From positions 1 to 39,817 of the forward strand of contig CAZFGT010000024.1 in the NCBI GenBank assembly GCA_964518505.1: a stretch of DNA of 39,817 bases, read 5' to 3'. Positions 18,581 to 26,938 of the stretch are shown one piece after another (the first letter of the stretch is position 1; every line of letters begins with the position of its first letter). Source of the DNA: DASPUH01 sp964518505 (GTDB lineage Bacteria > Chloroflexota > Limnocylindria > Limnocylindrales > CSP1-4). The position numbers were made by a program, and so were the translations under genes. The notes under the pieces were generated by a model that worked only from the letters and a program-made list of their open reading frames with translations, had not been told where the DNA came from and made no database searches.

Positions 18581-19837
18581 GTGAGCGGACTCGGGGCGAT
18601 CGTCATCGGAGCGGGCCAGGCCGGCCTCGCCGCGTCGTACCACCTGTCGTGCGCGGGCATCGAGCACGTCGTGCTGGAGCGCGGCCGCATCGGGGAGACG
18701 TGGCGGTCGCAACGGTGGGAGACGTTCGTGCTGAACACGCCCGGCTGGTTGAGCCATGTCCTGACCGCGGACCGCGGCGCGGAGGGTCAGGACGACGGCT
18801 TCCCGTCGGCTGCCGCCTTCGTGGCCCGCCTGGAGTCGTTCGCGACGCGCCATGCCGTCCCCATCCGGGCCGGCGTCACGGTCACTCGCGTGGATGCCCT
18901 CGGCGCGCAGGGTGGTGGCTTCCGGGTCGCCACGCAGAGTGCCGACGGCCCGGACGAGTTCACCTGTCGCGCGGTCGTCGTGGCCGCGGGCATCCAGAAC
19001 GTGCCGCGCATGCCTGCGGTCGCGGCCTCGTTCCCACCATGGGTGCCGCAGCTCACGACCGCCGACTACCGTGGCCCATCGGACCTGCCGGCGGGAGCCG
19101 TGCTGGTCGTGGGCGGCGCGCAGTCCGGCGTCCAGATCGCTGAGGACCTGCTCGCGGCCGACCGCCGGGTATACCTCTGCACGAGCCGGGTGGGCCGGCT
19201 GCGACGGCGGTATCGGGGCCGCGACATGATCGCCCGGCTGTTCGACACCGGGTTCTACGACGTGACGCCGGGGCAGCTGCCGGACCCGGCGATGCGGACG
19301 TGGCCGGTGCCACAGACGTCCGGCGTCGGGCCGCTGGGCCACACGGTCAGCCTGCAGGGGCTGGCGAGCCAGGGCGTGACGCTCCTGGGTCGCCCCATCG
19401 CGGTCGATGGCGACCGGGTCGAGCTGGACGACACCGTCGGGACCAATGTCGCCTTCGGTGACCTCGTTTCGCACGACCTCAAGGCACGGGTTGACGACGA
19501 CCTCCGTCGCGCGGGCTCCAGCCTGCCGCCCGTGGAGCCCGACCCGGCCGACGAGCCGCATCCCGACCCGGCGGGGATCCGTGCCCCTGCCCGCCTTGCC
19601 CTGGAGCGGTCCGGCATCGGGAGCGTGGTCTGGGCCTGCGGTTTCGGCGGGGCCTTCGGGTACCTGCCCTCGGAGGCCCTGGATGCGTCCGGTGTCCCGC
19701 TCCACGTCGACGGCGTGGGCTCGTTGCCGGGCCTGTCCTACGTGGGTTTCCCCTGGCTGAGCAAGCGCAAGTCGGGCATCATCCCCGGAGTCGACGAGGA
19801 TGCGGCATGGGTCGTCGATCACCTGGCCGGTCCGTAG
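18581..19837 (+). CDS. CzcO-like flavin-dependent monooxygenase / FAD-NAD(P) oxidoreductase
   Basis: 418 residues. The N-terminal FAD dinucleotide fold is IVIGAGQAGLAASYHLS, followed by the family-typical RIGETWRSQRWETFVLNTP. A second GxGxxG-like nucleotide fold for NADPH is VLVVGGAQSGVQIAEDL (near 180). A late VVWACGFGGAFGYLP segment closes the FAD domain. This layout is that of flavin-containing monooxygenase and CzcO/TrkA-type oxidoreductases, which oxidise N or S atoms or Baeyer-Villiger substrates. The precise substrate is unknown. The GTG start shows the leaderless TAACTT pattern. It is followed 34 nt later by an LLM oxidoreductase in the same direction, a likely co-transcript. Confidence 0.85.
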   Translation: MSGLGAIVIGAGQAGLAASYHLSCAGIEHVVLERGRIGETWRSQRWETFVLNTPGWLSHVLTADRGAEGQDDGFPSAAAFVARLESFATRHAVPIRAGVTVTRVDALGAQGGGFRVATQSADGPDEFTCRAVVVAAGIQNVPRMPAVAASFPPWVPQLTTADYRGPSDLPAGAVLVVGGAQSGVQIAEDLLAADRRVYLCTSRVGRLRRRYRGRDMIARLFDTGFYDVTPGQLPDPAMRTWPVPQTSGVGPLGHTVSLQGLASQGVTLLGRPIAVDGDRVELDDTVGTNVAFGDLVSHDLKARVDDDLRRAGSSLPPVEPDPADEPHPDPAGIRAPARLALERSGIGSVVWACGFGGAFGYLPSEALDASGVPLHVDGVGSLPGLSYVGFPWLSKRKSGIIPGVDEDAAWVVDHLAGP

Positions 19838-19871
19838 GGCGGCCGAGCTTCGCCGCAGGGGAGGACGAAAC

Positions 19872-20786
19872 GTGCGCCCGTTCGAGATCGGAGTCGTGCT
19901 CACCACGTGGCGCTCGGGCGAAGACCCGACAACGGTCCCCTGGGCCGAGATCCGTGATCTGACCCTCCTCGCCGAGGAGCTTGGTTTCGGCACGGTCTGG
20001 AGCCCAGATGAGCTGATGGGCCGGCTCGTCAAGGACGGGCCGCGCTACGGCTTCTGGGACGGGTACGCGGTCACCGCGGCGATGGCCGCGCTGACGTCGC
20101 GCATCAAGGTCGGGACGTGGGTCGCGTCCTCGCTTCACCGCAACCCCGGGATCATCGCCAAGGCGGCCGCGACGATCGACGACATCAGCCGCGGCCGGTT
20201 CGTGCTGGGACTTGGGGCCGGCCACGCGGGGAGTGGCGCCCACGCGTTCGGCCTGCCGGAGGACCACATCTACGAGCGCTTCGAGGAGGCGCTCGAGATC
20301 ATCGTCCCGCTGCTGCGGACTGGTCGCGCCGACTACGAGGGGACGTACCACGTGGCCCGCGACCTGGAGCAGCTGCCGCCCGGCCCGCGCCCCGGCGGCA
20401 TCCCGATCCTGCTGGCCGGTCACGGCCACAAGGGCTACCGCCACGCGGCGCGACTGGCGGATATCTGGAGCTGCTACGCGACGGAGCGCAGCCACATCGA
20501 TGAGCTGGGCCCGCGGGTGGCCGCGTTCGAGGCAGCCTGCGCGGAGGTGGGCCGCGACCCGGCCACGGTCGGGCGCTCGGCCGGGGTCGTCGTCGCGCCG
20601 CTTTCCGGGGCGTCGCATACGGGCCTGTTCGGCACCAACATCGCCGGGTCGGCCGAGGAGATCGCCGATGCCTTCCGGACCTTCCGTGACGCTGGGTTCA
20701 CCCAGCTGGAGTTCATGTTCGAGCCGCAGACGGGGGAAGCCCTGGAGGCGATGGGTCGGGTGCTGGAGCTGCTGCGGGCCGATTGA
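19872..20786 (+). CDS. LLM-class flavin/F420-dependent oxidoreductase
   Basis: Luciferase-like TIM-barrel oxidoreductase, 304 residues. Motifs include TLLAEELGFGTVWSPDE, ALTSRIKVGTWVASSLHRNPGIIAKAAATID, the clear RFVLGLGAGH and PILLAGHG near the C-terminal half, all common in F420-dependent members, though FMN use cannot be excluded. The GTG at 19872 is preferred over the upstream ATG at 19800 because a GGGGAGGA lies just before it and the earlier part overlaps the monooxygenase frame. The small hairpin GGATCG-CCA-CGATCC at 20803-20817 may end the transcript. Confidence 0.87.
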   Translation: MRPFEIGVVLTTWRSGEDPTTVPWAEIRDLTLLAEELGFGTVWSPDELMGRLVKDGPRYGFWDGYAVTAAMAALTSRIKVGTWVASSLHRNPGIIAKAAATIDDISRGRFVLGLGAGHAGSGAHAFGLPEDHIYERFEEALEIIVPLLRTGRADYEGTYHVARDLEQLPPGPRPGGIPILLAGHGHKGYRHAARLADIWSCYATERSHIDELGPRVAAFEAACAEVGRDPATVGRSAGVVVAPLSGASHTGLFGTNIAGSAEEIADAFRTFRDAGFTQLEFMFEPQTGEALEAMGRVLELLRAD

Positions 20787-20960
20787 CGCTTCAGGCTCGA
20801 CTGGATCGCCACGATCCGGACGTGGCGCGCCCTTCCAACTTGGGGCCGGACGACTCTGGCGCCTGCGAGCCGTGATGCCTAGGTTGGGCCAGTACCCGTA
20901 GGCGAGGGTGCTGGATGGACCAGGATCGGCGCTGCGGGCCTCATGCGAGGAGGCCTACCC

Positions 20961-22502
20961 ATGGCCACCGCCACCAAAGAGTTCACGTACGCGCCACCTG
21001 GTGCGTCCGGCAGCGTCGTGCCCCTGAAGGAGCGCTACGACAACTTCATCGGGGGCCGCTGGGTCGCCCCGGTCAAGGGCAAGTACGCGGTCGACCTGAC
21101 GCCGGCTACCGGCCAGGCGTTCACCGAGGTGCCGCGCTCGACCCCCGAGGACGTGGAGCTGGCCCTGGACGCCGCGCACGCGGCAAAGGTCGCCTGGGGT
21201 GAGACCTCGACGACCGAGCGCGCTCGGGTCCTGAACGCGATCGCCGACACGATCGACGCGCACCGCGAGATGCTCGCCGTGGCCGAGAGCTGGGAGAACG
21301 GCAAGCCGGTTCGCGAGACGCTGGCCGCCGACATCCCGCTCGCCGCCGATCACTTCCGCTACTTCGCAAGCGCGATCCGGGCCGAGGAGAGCACGACCAC
21401 CGAGATCGACAAGGACACCGTCGCCTACCACTTCCGCGAGCCGCTCGGCGTGGTCGGCCAGATCATCCCCTTCAACTTCCCGCTCCTGATGGCCGCGTGG
21501 AAGATGGCTCCGGCGCTTGCCGGGGGGAACTGCACGGTCATCAAGCCGGCCAGCCCGACGCCGTGGTCGCTCCTCAAGCTCGCCGAGCTGCTGGAGGACA
21601 TCGTCCCGGCCGGCGTGGTCAACATCGTCAACGGCCCGGGCGCAGAGGTCGGGATGGCCCTCGCGTCGAGCAAGCGCATCAACAAAGTGGCCTTCACTGG
21701 CGAGACAGCGACGGGTCGCCTGATCATGCAGTACGCGGCCCAGAACATCATCCCCTCGACGACGGAGCTGGGCGGCAAGTCGCCGAACATCTTCTTCGAG
21801 GATGTCTTCGCCGCTGATGACGCGTTCCTCGACAAGGCCCTCGAAGGCCTGGTCCTGTACGCCTTCAACAAGGGCGAGGTCTGCACCTGTCCATCACGGG
21901 CGCTGATCCAGGAGTCCATGTACGAGCGCTTCATGGCCCGGGCCCTCGAGCGCATCGCGGCCATCCGCCAGGGCCACCCGCTCGACATCACCACCATGAT
22001 CGGGGCGCAGGTTTCCACCGCCCAGCTCGAGAAGATCACGAATTACGTGAAGATCGGGCTGGCGGAGGGCGCCGAGCTCCTGATCGGCGGCAAGCGGAAC
22101 GTCCTGCCCGGCGAGCTGGCCGACGGGTACTACTTCCAGCCGACCGTCTTCAAGGGCCACAACAAGATGCGGATCTTCCAGGAGGAGATCTTCGGACCGG
22201 TGCTGTCGGTCACGACCTTCAAGGACGAGGCCGAGGCGCTGGAGATCGCCAACGACACGATGTACGGGTTGGGAGCCGGGGTCTGGACGCGCGATGGCAC
22301 GCGCGCCTATCGCATGGGCCGTGGCATCCAGGCCGGACGCGTGTGGACCAATTGCTATCACCTCTATCCCGCCGGCGCGGCGTTCGGCGGGTACAAGGTC
22401 TCCGGCGTGGGCCGAGAGACCCACAAGATGATGCTCGACCACTACACGCAGACCAAGAACCTGCTGGTCAGCTATGACCCGAAGCCGATGGGCTTCTTCT
22501 AG
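20961..22502 (+). CDS. Aldehyde dehydrogenase, ExaC/AcoD type
   Basis: NAD(P)-dependent oxidation of aldehydes (probably acetaldehyde or similar) to acids. 513 residues from the ATG at 20961, chosen because GAGGAGG at 20947-20953 is 7 nt upstream. The ATG at 20943 would place that site inside the gene. Catalytic C308 lies in KGEVCTCPSR, the ExaC/AcoD form of the active site, with general base E269 in TTELGGKSPN and oxyanion asparagine N172 in PFNFP. It ends with YTQTKNLLVSYDPKPMGFF, also typical. The DUF779 gene begins directly after the stop, a known pairing with this subtype. Confidence 0.93.
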   Translation: MATATKEFTYAPPGASGSVVPLKERYDNFIGGRWVAPVKGKYAVDLTPATGQAFTEVPRSTPEDVELALDAAHAAKVAWGETSTTERARVLNAIADTIDAHREMLAVAESWENGKPVRETLAADIPLAADHFRYFASAIRAEESTTTEIDKDTVAYHFREPLGVVGQIIPFNFPLLMAAWKMAPALAGGNCTVIKPASPTPWSLLKLAELLEDIVPAGVVNIVNGPGAEVGMALASSKRINKVAFTGETATGRLIMQYAAQNIIPSTTELGGKSPNIFFEDVFAADDAFLDKALEGLVLYAFNKGEVCTCPSRALIQESMYERFMARALERIAAIRQGHPLDITTMIGAQVSTAQLEKITNYVKIGLAEGAELLIGGKRNVLPGELADGYYFQPTVFKGHNKMRIFQEEIFGPVLSVTTFKDEAEALEIANDTMYGLGAGVWTRDGTRAYRMGRGIQAGRVWTNCYHLYPAGAAFGGYKVSGVGRETHKMMLDHYTQTKNLLVSYDPKPMGFF

Positions 22503-22847
22503 GTGACAACCCCCGAGGAGGGACCAGCGGTCCAGGCGACGCCCCGGGCGCTCGAGTTGATCGCGCGCCTGACGGCCCGTCATGGACCGCTGGTATTCCT
22601 CCAGTCGGGGGGTTGCTGTGACGGCAGCTCGCCCCTGTGCACGCGCCGGGGCGAGCTGCTGATCGGCCCCCACGACCGGTTGCTCGGCCGCATCGGGGAT
22701 GCCGAGTTCTACGTCGACCCCGACCTGTACCAGCGATGGGGCCAACCCCGGTTCGTGATCGACGCGATCGCCGACTCGGGCGACACCTTCTCCCTGGAAG
22801 GCCTTGAAAGCATGCGTTTCGTGCTGGCGGTCCCCGGCGAGCCTTGA
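22503..22847 (+). CDS. DUF779 protein
   Basis: 114-residue protein of the DUF779 family (PF05610), which repeatedly sits beside ExaC/AcoD aldehyde dehydrogenases. It holds the conserved LVFLQSGGCCDGSSPLC segment with paired cysteines, which could bind metal or take part in redox chemistry, plus GDAEFYVDPDLYQRW. Function is not established. The GTG start immediately follows the dehydrogenase TAG, so the two are co-translated. Confidence 0.88.
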   Translation: MTTPEEGPAVQATPRALELIARLTARHGPLVFLQSGGCCDGSSPLCTRRGELLIGPHDRLLGRIGDAEFYVDPDLYQRWGQPRFVIDAIADSGDTFSLEGLESMRFVLAVPGEP

Positions 22848-22869
22848 CGCCTCGTACGATGGCGTCGCG

Positions 22870-23490
22870 ATGGCAGAGGAGTTGCTGGCGGGCCACAGCC
22901 GCTTCCGGGCGACCTACGCCGCGGACGAACGCGAATTCCTGCGGCGCCTGGCCGAAGAAGGGCAGCGGCCGCGTGCGCTGTTCATCGGCTGCTCCGACTC
23001 GCGCGTCGTCCCGGAACTGCTCACGGGTGCCCGTCCGGGCGACCTCTTCGTGGTGCGCAACGTGGCTAACCGGGTCCCCCCGTGGGACGACCACGACGAC
23101 GGGGTCGCGGCCGCCGTCGAGTTCGCCCTTGGCCAGCTGGGCACGCCCGATCTGATCGTGTGCGGGCACGACGGCTGTGGTGGCGTGTCCGCCGCCCTCG
23201 ACTCACAGCCGGCCGGACGCTCGCGCTCCCGGCTCGACCGGTGGATCCGGGGCATCGAGCCAGCGGTGGCGCGCGCAAGGCAGGAGGGCGGGACTGGGGA
23301 GCAGCTGCTCCCGCGAGCGGTCGAGGAGAACGTGCTGGAAGGCCTGGCCAACCTGGCGGCCTACCCGGTCGTGGCCCGGGCCCGGTCAGCTGGTCGCGTC
23401 CGCCTGCACGGTTGGGTCTACGACCTCGTCGAGACGCTCGTCCGCGTCTACGACCCGGCCCGCGGCACGTTCGTCCTGCCCGAAGTCTGA
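22870..23490 (+). CDS. Beta-carbonic anhydrase
   Basis: Zinc enzyme converting CO2 and bicarbonate. 206 residues with zinc ligands C41 (FIGCSDSRV), H100 and C103 (VCGHDGCGG), and the D43-R45 dyad in CSDSR; length and motif order are those of the plant-type beta class. The start ATG at 22870 lies 9 nt after TACGAT with no Shine-Dalgarno site, so it may be transcribed separately from DUF779, which ends 22 nt earlier. The 3' end overlaps the convergent acetyltransferase by 43 bp. Confidence 0.93.
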   Translation: MAEELLAGHSRFRATYAADEREFLRRLAEEGQRPRALFIGCSDSRVVPELLTGARPGDLFVVRNVANRVPPWDDHDDGVAAAVEFALGQLGTPDLIVCGHDGCGGVSAALDSQPAGRSRSRLDRWIRGIEPAVARARQEGGTGEQLLPRAVEENVLEGLANLAAYPVVARARSAGRVRLHGWVYDLVETLVRVYDPARGTFVLPEV

Positions 23491-24056
23491 ACGGCACTGG
23501 TTCGCGCCGCCCACTCGGCGGCCAGGATCGCGTAGAGGTATTCGCCGGCCCACTCATCCTTGATGAACTCGTTCTCCACGAAGTGCGCCTCGCGCCGCAT
23601 GCCCAGGCGCGCCATCACTGCCGCGGACGCCGCGTTGCGCGAGTCACAGCGGCCGATGATGCGATGCAGTCCCAGCCCGGCGAAACCCACCTCCAGCATC
23701 GCCGCGCTCATCTCGGTCGCGTAGCCGTGGCCGTGATGGTCGGGGTGGAGCACGAAGCCGACCTCGCCCTGGCGGTGCTCCTCACTCAGCCACCGCAGCA
23801 TCACGTCGCCGATCAGGGCCCCAGAAGCACGCAGGGTGGTCGCCAGCAGTAGCGCGTCACCGGCTCGCTCGAACGCGATGGCTCGCTTGCGACGCTCGAT
23901 CATGCGGCGCACGTCCGCCCTGGTCCGCGGGCCCCAGTACAGGTAGCGCGTCACATCGGGCCGGCGCTGGATGGTGTGGAGTGCCTCGGCGTCGCCGTCC
24001 TCGAACGGGCGCAGGGTGAGGCGTTCGGTCTCCAGGGGCAGTTGCGGGCGGAACAT
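23448..24056 (-). CDS. GNAT-family N-acetyltransferase (RimJ/RimL-like)
   Basis: Acetyl-CoA-dependent acetyltransferase, about 202 residues. It opens with LETERLTLRPFEDGDAEAL and has IGDVMLRWL, then the acetyl-CoA loop EVGFVLHPDHHGHGYATEM (R/QxxGxG/A form) and GLHRIIGRCDSRNAASAAVMARLGM, the typical end of the RimJ/RimL subgroup. Two in-frame ATGs exist (24065 and 24056). The second lies 7 nt after TAGGAT and is preferred. The substrate may be an N-terminal alanine or serine, or a small molecule. Confidence 0.87.
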   Translation of the reverse strand: MFRPQLPLETERLTLRPFEDGDAEALHTIQRRPDVTRYLYWGPRTRADVRRMIERRKRAIAFERAGDALLLATTLRASGALIGDVMLRWLSEEHRQGEVGFVLHPDHHGHGYATEMSAAMLEVGFAGLGLHRIIGRCDSRNAASAAVMARLGMRREAHFVENEFIKDEWAGEYLYAILAAEWAARTSAVQTSGRTNVPRAGS

Positions 24057-24158
24057 GGCGGGCATCCTAGCGGGCGGTCGGCCCCCCGGGCGGAACCGCG
24101 GCGCCGGTAGCGGCGTCTACCGGCCAGCAACCATCGTCACGCTCGGAGGTCTCCCTCG

Positions 24159-24920
24159 ATGTCCAGCGCCACGCGCACGCTCCTCGCCAGGACTCTCGTC
24201 ATCGCAGCGGTCGCCATGTTCGCGATCCTGGGTGGCATCCCGGCCATGCTCGGCGGTCTGCGGTCCCCGTCGGTGGTCGCCGCCGCATCCGGCGATCCGA
24301 CCCACGGCATCACCGTGCAGGGCACCGCGATCATCAGCCTGAAGCCCGACATGGCCTCGCTCTACCTGGGCGTGGACGCCCAGGCCACGACCGCGACCCA
24401 GGCCCAGTCCAATGCCAGCAAAGCCATGGCCGCCGTGATCGCCGCCGTCAAGAAGCAGGGCGTCGCGGATGCCGACGTGGCCACCCAGGGCATCAACCTC
24501 AACCCGACGTACGACCCCAACATCAACGGGACCTCGCACGTGAACGGCTACCAGGCCAGCCAGTCCCTGTCGGTGAAGGTCCGTGACCTGGACAAGTTGG
24601 GTCCGGTCATCGACGCCGGTGTGGCCGCCGGTGCCACGTCCGTCGGCGGCATCAGCTTCTCGCTGGCCGACCCGACCGCCGCCACCGACCAGGCCCGCCA
24701 GATGGCCGTCGCCGACGCCCACAAGCGCGCGCAGTCGCTGGCCACCGCGGCAGGCGTGACGCTCGGTGCCCCGATCAGCGTCACCGAGGAATCGGCGACC
24801 CAGCCGCCCGTCTACTACGCGGCCGGCGCGGCCGCTGACAAGGCCAGTGCCGCGACGCCGGTCCAGGTCGGCACGACCGACGTGACGGTCACGGTCGACG
24901 TCGTCTACAGCATCCCCTGA
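24159..24920 (+). CDS. SIMPL-domain (DUF541) periplasmic/exported protein
   Basis: 253 residues. An N-terminal hydrophobic stretch (about 13-33) looks like a signal peptide or anchor. The SIMPL fold follows: ITVQGTAIISLKPDMASLYLGV, ATQGINLNPTYD and ISFSLADPTAATDQARQMAVADAHKRAQSLATAAGVTLG, the signature central helix of YggE-like proteins. It is exported, and its role in the cell envelope or in oxidative stress is poorly understood. The start ATG has GGAGGT at 24145-24150. A GC hairpin lies 10 nt after the stop. Confidence 0.9.
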   Translation: MSSATRTLLARTLVIAAVAMFAILGGIPAMLGGLRSPSVVAAASGDPTHGITVQGTAIISLKPDMASLYLGVDAQATTATQAQSNASKAMAAVIAAVKKQGVADADVATQGINLNPTYDPNINGTSHVNGYQASQSLSVKVRDLDKLGPVIDAGVAAGATSVGGISFSLADPTAATDQARQMAVADAHKRAQSLATAAGVTLGAPISVTEESATQPPVYYAAGAAADKASAATPVQVGTTDVTVTVDVVYSIP

Positions 24921-24929
24921 CGCGGGCTC

Positions 24930-24960
24930 GCCGGGCGGCGCGGAGGAGGCGTCGCCCGGC
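24930..24960 (+). terminator. Hairpin after the SIMPL gene
   Basis: Stem GCCGGGCG / CGCCCGGC (8 bp) with a 15-base loop, starting 10 nt after the stop codon. No T-run follows. Confidence 0.45.
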
Positions 24961-25010
24961 AACCCGTCGCTCACCGCGACCAGCGCGGGGTAACGCCCCT
25001 CCGCGAACGC

Positions 25011-25245
25011 CGGTCACTCACAGTTACCGATCCGCCCGTCAAGCGATCCTCGGGGCTGCTGTCGCCCGTCTATCGCGGCGATCGGTCACCGACAGTGACC
25101 GATATGGCCTCGGGGCGACCCAGGGACGCGTTCGCACCACGGTTCGACCCGGATCCGGTCACTCACCGTGACGTCTCCCCGACCGCGGGCCCCTTCTGCG
25201 CCTCTCCACCCACGGTTCCACCCGATTCCGGTACGCTCCGTGACC
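25011..25245. repeat. Four palindromes phased at 72-73 bp in a degenerate tandem array
   Basis: The 433-bp region between the SIMPL and lipoprotein genes has no credible ORF. It holds four units beginning CGGT at 25011, 25083, 25156 and 25229. Each carries an inverted repeat of the form GGTCAC-N5-GTGACC; spacing is 72, 73 and 73 bp. Unit 2 is perfect, with 9-bp arms ATCGGTCAC and GTGACCGAT (25081-25103). Units 1 and 3 have one mismatch in the core arms; unit 4 is the most diverged. The DNA between palindromes is also related, most clearly before units 3 and 4 (CACGGTTC-ACCCG in both). A looser GTCGC-TCACC-GCGAC relative is at 24966-24980. Confidence 0.7.
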
Positions 25246-25353
25246 AGTCGCAGCACCGCGGAGCAGCTGCCCGCGGGCTCCCGGCGAGGTAACGGATGAG
25301 GTCTTGTCCGGCTGGGCGCCCGGCCGTATCGTTCGTCGGCGGGAGGTGACTCG

Positions 25354-25929
25354 ATGGCGGGACGTCTTGGTCAAGTCGGTCTGGCGGTGGCCCTGGCGGG
25401 CCTTCTTGTCGCGTGTGGTTCGTCGGTCTCGACGCCCACGACCGGCACTGGCGGCACTGGCGGCGGTGGCGGCGGCACGACGCCCGGAGCCACCGCGAGT
25501 CAGGGTGGCGGAGGCGGCGGTGGTGGAGGATCGTCGTCCGACCCATGCTCGTTACTCACCGCGGACCAGATCAGTGCGGCCATCGGCCTCACATTCGGCG
25601 CCGGCGACTCGGGCGGCGACACCCACTCATGCGATTGGGCCCACATCGAGAACCAGCTGCCGACCACGCAGGTCATCGTCTCGACCAACGAGGACACGGG
25701 CCTGTGCGACGAAGGCTCGTCCTCTGCGCTCGGCATCACCGTGACGCAGCTGAGCGGCATCGGCGACAAGGCGTGCCTGACGGCGATGACCGGGCTGGTC
25801 ACCGACCTGACCTTCTACAAAGGCAGCGGACGCGGCTGGTCCGTCACCGCATCCGGCAAGAACGTGACCACGGCGAACGTCCAGGCCATCGAGCAGCAGC
25901 TCGCCCTGGACGTGCTGGGCCACCTGTAG
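25354..25929 (+). CDS. DUF3558-like lipoprotein
   Basis: 191 residues. A signal sequence ends in the lipobox LLVAC (cysteine near residue 21), so the protein should be lipid-anchored at the outer face of the membrane. A low-complexity linker rich in Gly, Thr and Ser follows (about 22-62). The folded part begins SDPCSLLTADQISAAIG and contains HSCDW, the pattern of DUF3558-type mycobacterial lipoproteins. Four cysteines may form two disulfides. Start ATG with GGGAGGT about 7 nt before it. Downstream of the phased palindrome array, which may affect its expression. Function is unknown. Confidence 0.82.
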   Translation: MAGRLGQVGLAVALAGLLVACGSSVSTPTTGTGGTGGGGGGTTPGATASQGGGGGGGGGSSSDPCSLLTADQISAAIGLTFGAGDSGGDTHSCDWAHIENQLPTTQVIVSTNEDTGLCDEGSSSALGITVTQLSGIGDKACLTAMTGLVTDLTFYKGSGRGWSVTASGKNVTTANVQAIEQQLALDVLGHL

Positions 25930-25931
25930 CC

Positions 25932-26813
25932 TCAGTCGGGCAGGCCCGACCAGCCCCGGATCGCCCGCGCCACGGCGGAGATGTCGTCATCGCCGTGGCC
26001 CCGTCGGACGAGGCCGTTCTCGATCTCGGCCGTCAGGCCGGTCACGGGCAGCGCGGCGCCGACCTCACGCGCGAGATCCAGGGCGATGCCCAGGTCCTTG
26101 CGGTGCAGGGCCACCTTGAAGCCCAGCGGGTAATCGTTCTCGATCATGCGGCTGCTGCGGTTGGCCAGGACCCATGATTGAGCGGCCCCGCCACTGAGGG
26201 CGGTCACCACCTTCTGCACGTCAAGGCCGGCCTGCATGGCGAGCACGAGCCCCTCGGCGACGCCCAGGTAGGTCCCCGAGATGATCACCTGGTTGACCGC
26301 CTTGGTGGCCTGGCCGGATCCGACAGGGCCCATGTGGGTGATCGTGCTGCCCATCGCCGCCAGGATCGGTTTGGCGCGTTCGACCGCCGCCTCATCGCCC
26401 CCGACCATGATCGTCAACGTCCCCTTCTGCGCCCCCTCCGAGCCGCCCGACACGGGGGCGTCGACGAACCCGATGCCCTGTTCGGCGAGCCGCCCAGCGA
26501 AGCCCCGGGTGGCTGAGGGACTGATGGTCGAGCAGTCGATGACCAGGCAGCCCGTGCGTCCGCCGGCCAGGAGCCCGTCGGGGCCGAACAGGACCGCCTC
26601 CACGTCGGGCGTGTCGGACAGGCAGCAGACCACGATGTCGGTCGCGGCGGCGAGTTCGCGCGGCGTGGCCGCCACGGCGGCGCCAGCCGAGCGCAGCGGC
26701 TCGGCGCGTTCCGCCGTCCGGTTCCACACGGTGAGGGGAAAGCCGGCCCGCAGCAGGTTCGCGGCCATGGCCGCCCCCATCGTGCCCAAGCCCGCAAAGC
26801 CAACGCGTTCCAT
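25932..26813 (-). CDS. NAD(P)-dependent beta-hydroxyacid dehydrogenase (HIBADH/tartronate semialdehyde reductase family)
   Basis: Oxidoreductase of the 3-hydroxyisobutyrate dehydrogenase family, 293 residues. The Rossmann motif GFAGLGTMGAAMAANLL is at the N-terminus. DAPVSGGSEGAQKGTLTIMVGG is the family substrate-binding segment, and GSGQATKAVNQV carries the catalytic lysine. Candidates are 2-hydroxy-3-oxopropionate reductase, 3-hydroxyisobutyrate dehydrogenase and succinic semialdehyde reductase; the sequence alone does not decide. The ATG at 26813 has a GGAGGTGGAG directly upstream. A hairpin separates it from the upstream membrane gene. It converges on the lipoprotein gene with 2 bp between stops. 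Confidence 0.9.
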   Translation of the reverse strand: MERVGFAGLGTMGAAMAANLLRAGFPLTVWNRTAERAEPLRSAGAAVAATPRELAAATDIVVCCLSDTPDVEAVLFGPDGLLAGGRTGCLVIDCSTISPSATRGFAGRLAEQGIGFVDAPVSGGSEGAQKGTLTIMVGGDEAAVERAKPILAAMGSTITHMGPVGSGQATKAVNQVIISGTYLGVAEGLVLAMQAGLDVQKVVTALSGGAAQSWVLANRSSRMIENDYPLGFKVALHRKDLGIALDLAREVGAALPVTGLTAEIENGLVRRGHGDDDISAVARAIRGWSGLPD

Positions 26814-26890
26814 CTCCACCTCCACTCGTCCCGGGACGGCGTCTGCCGACGCACCACGACCGGGCCCCATGGTACCGAGGGCGGAATCGA

Positions 26891-26916
26891 AAGGGCCCCG
26901 GGTGAGCGGGGCCCTT
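26891..26916 (-). terminator. Rho-independent-like terminator of the BI-1 family gene
   Basis: Perfect 9-bp stem AAGGGCCCC / GGGGCCCTT, 8-base loop, about 22 nt past the stop of the minus-strand membrane gene. On that strand the stem ends in CCCTTTCGATT, a short T-rich tail. Confidence 0.7.
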
Positions 26917-26938
26917 CGGTCGATCGGTCGAAGGCCTA

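Noticed and set aside
17972..20032. A 686-codon minus-strand frame
   Set aside because: Only its last 172 codons (EXLDI) are a gene; the rest is antisense to the monooxygenase and has no motif.
25011..25245. CRISPR array
   Set aside because: Units diverge, repeats are palindromic cores within related spacers, there are only four, and no cas genes are present.
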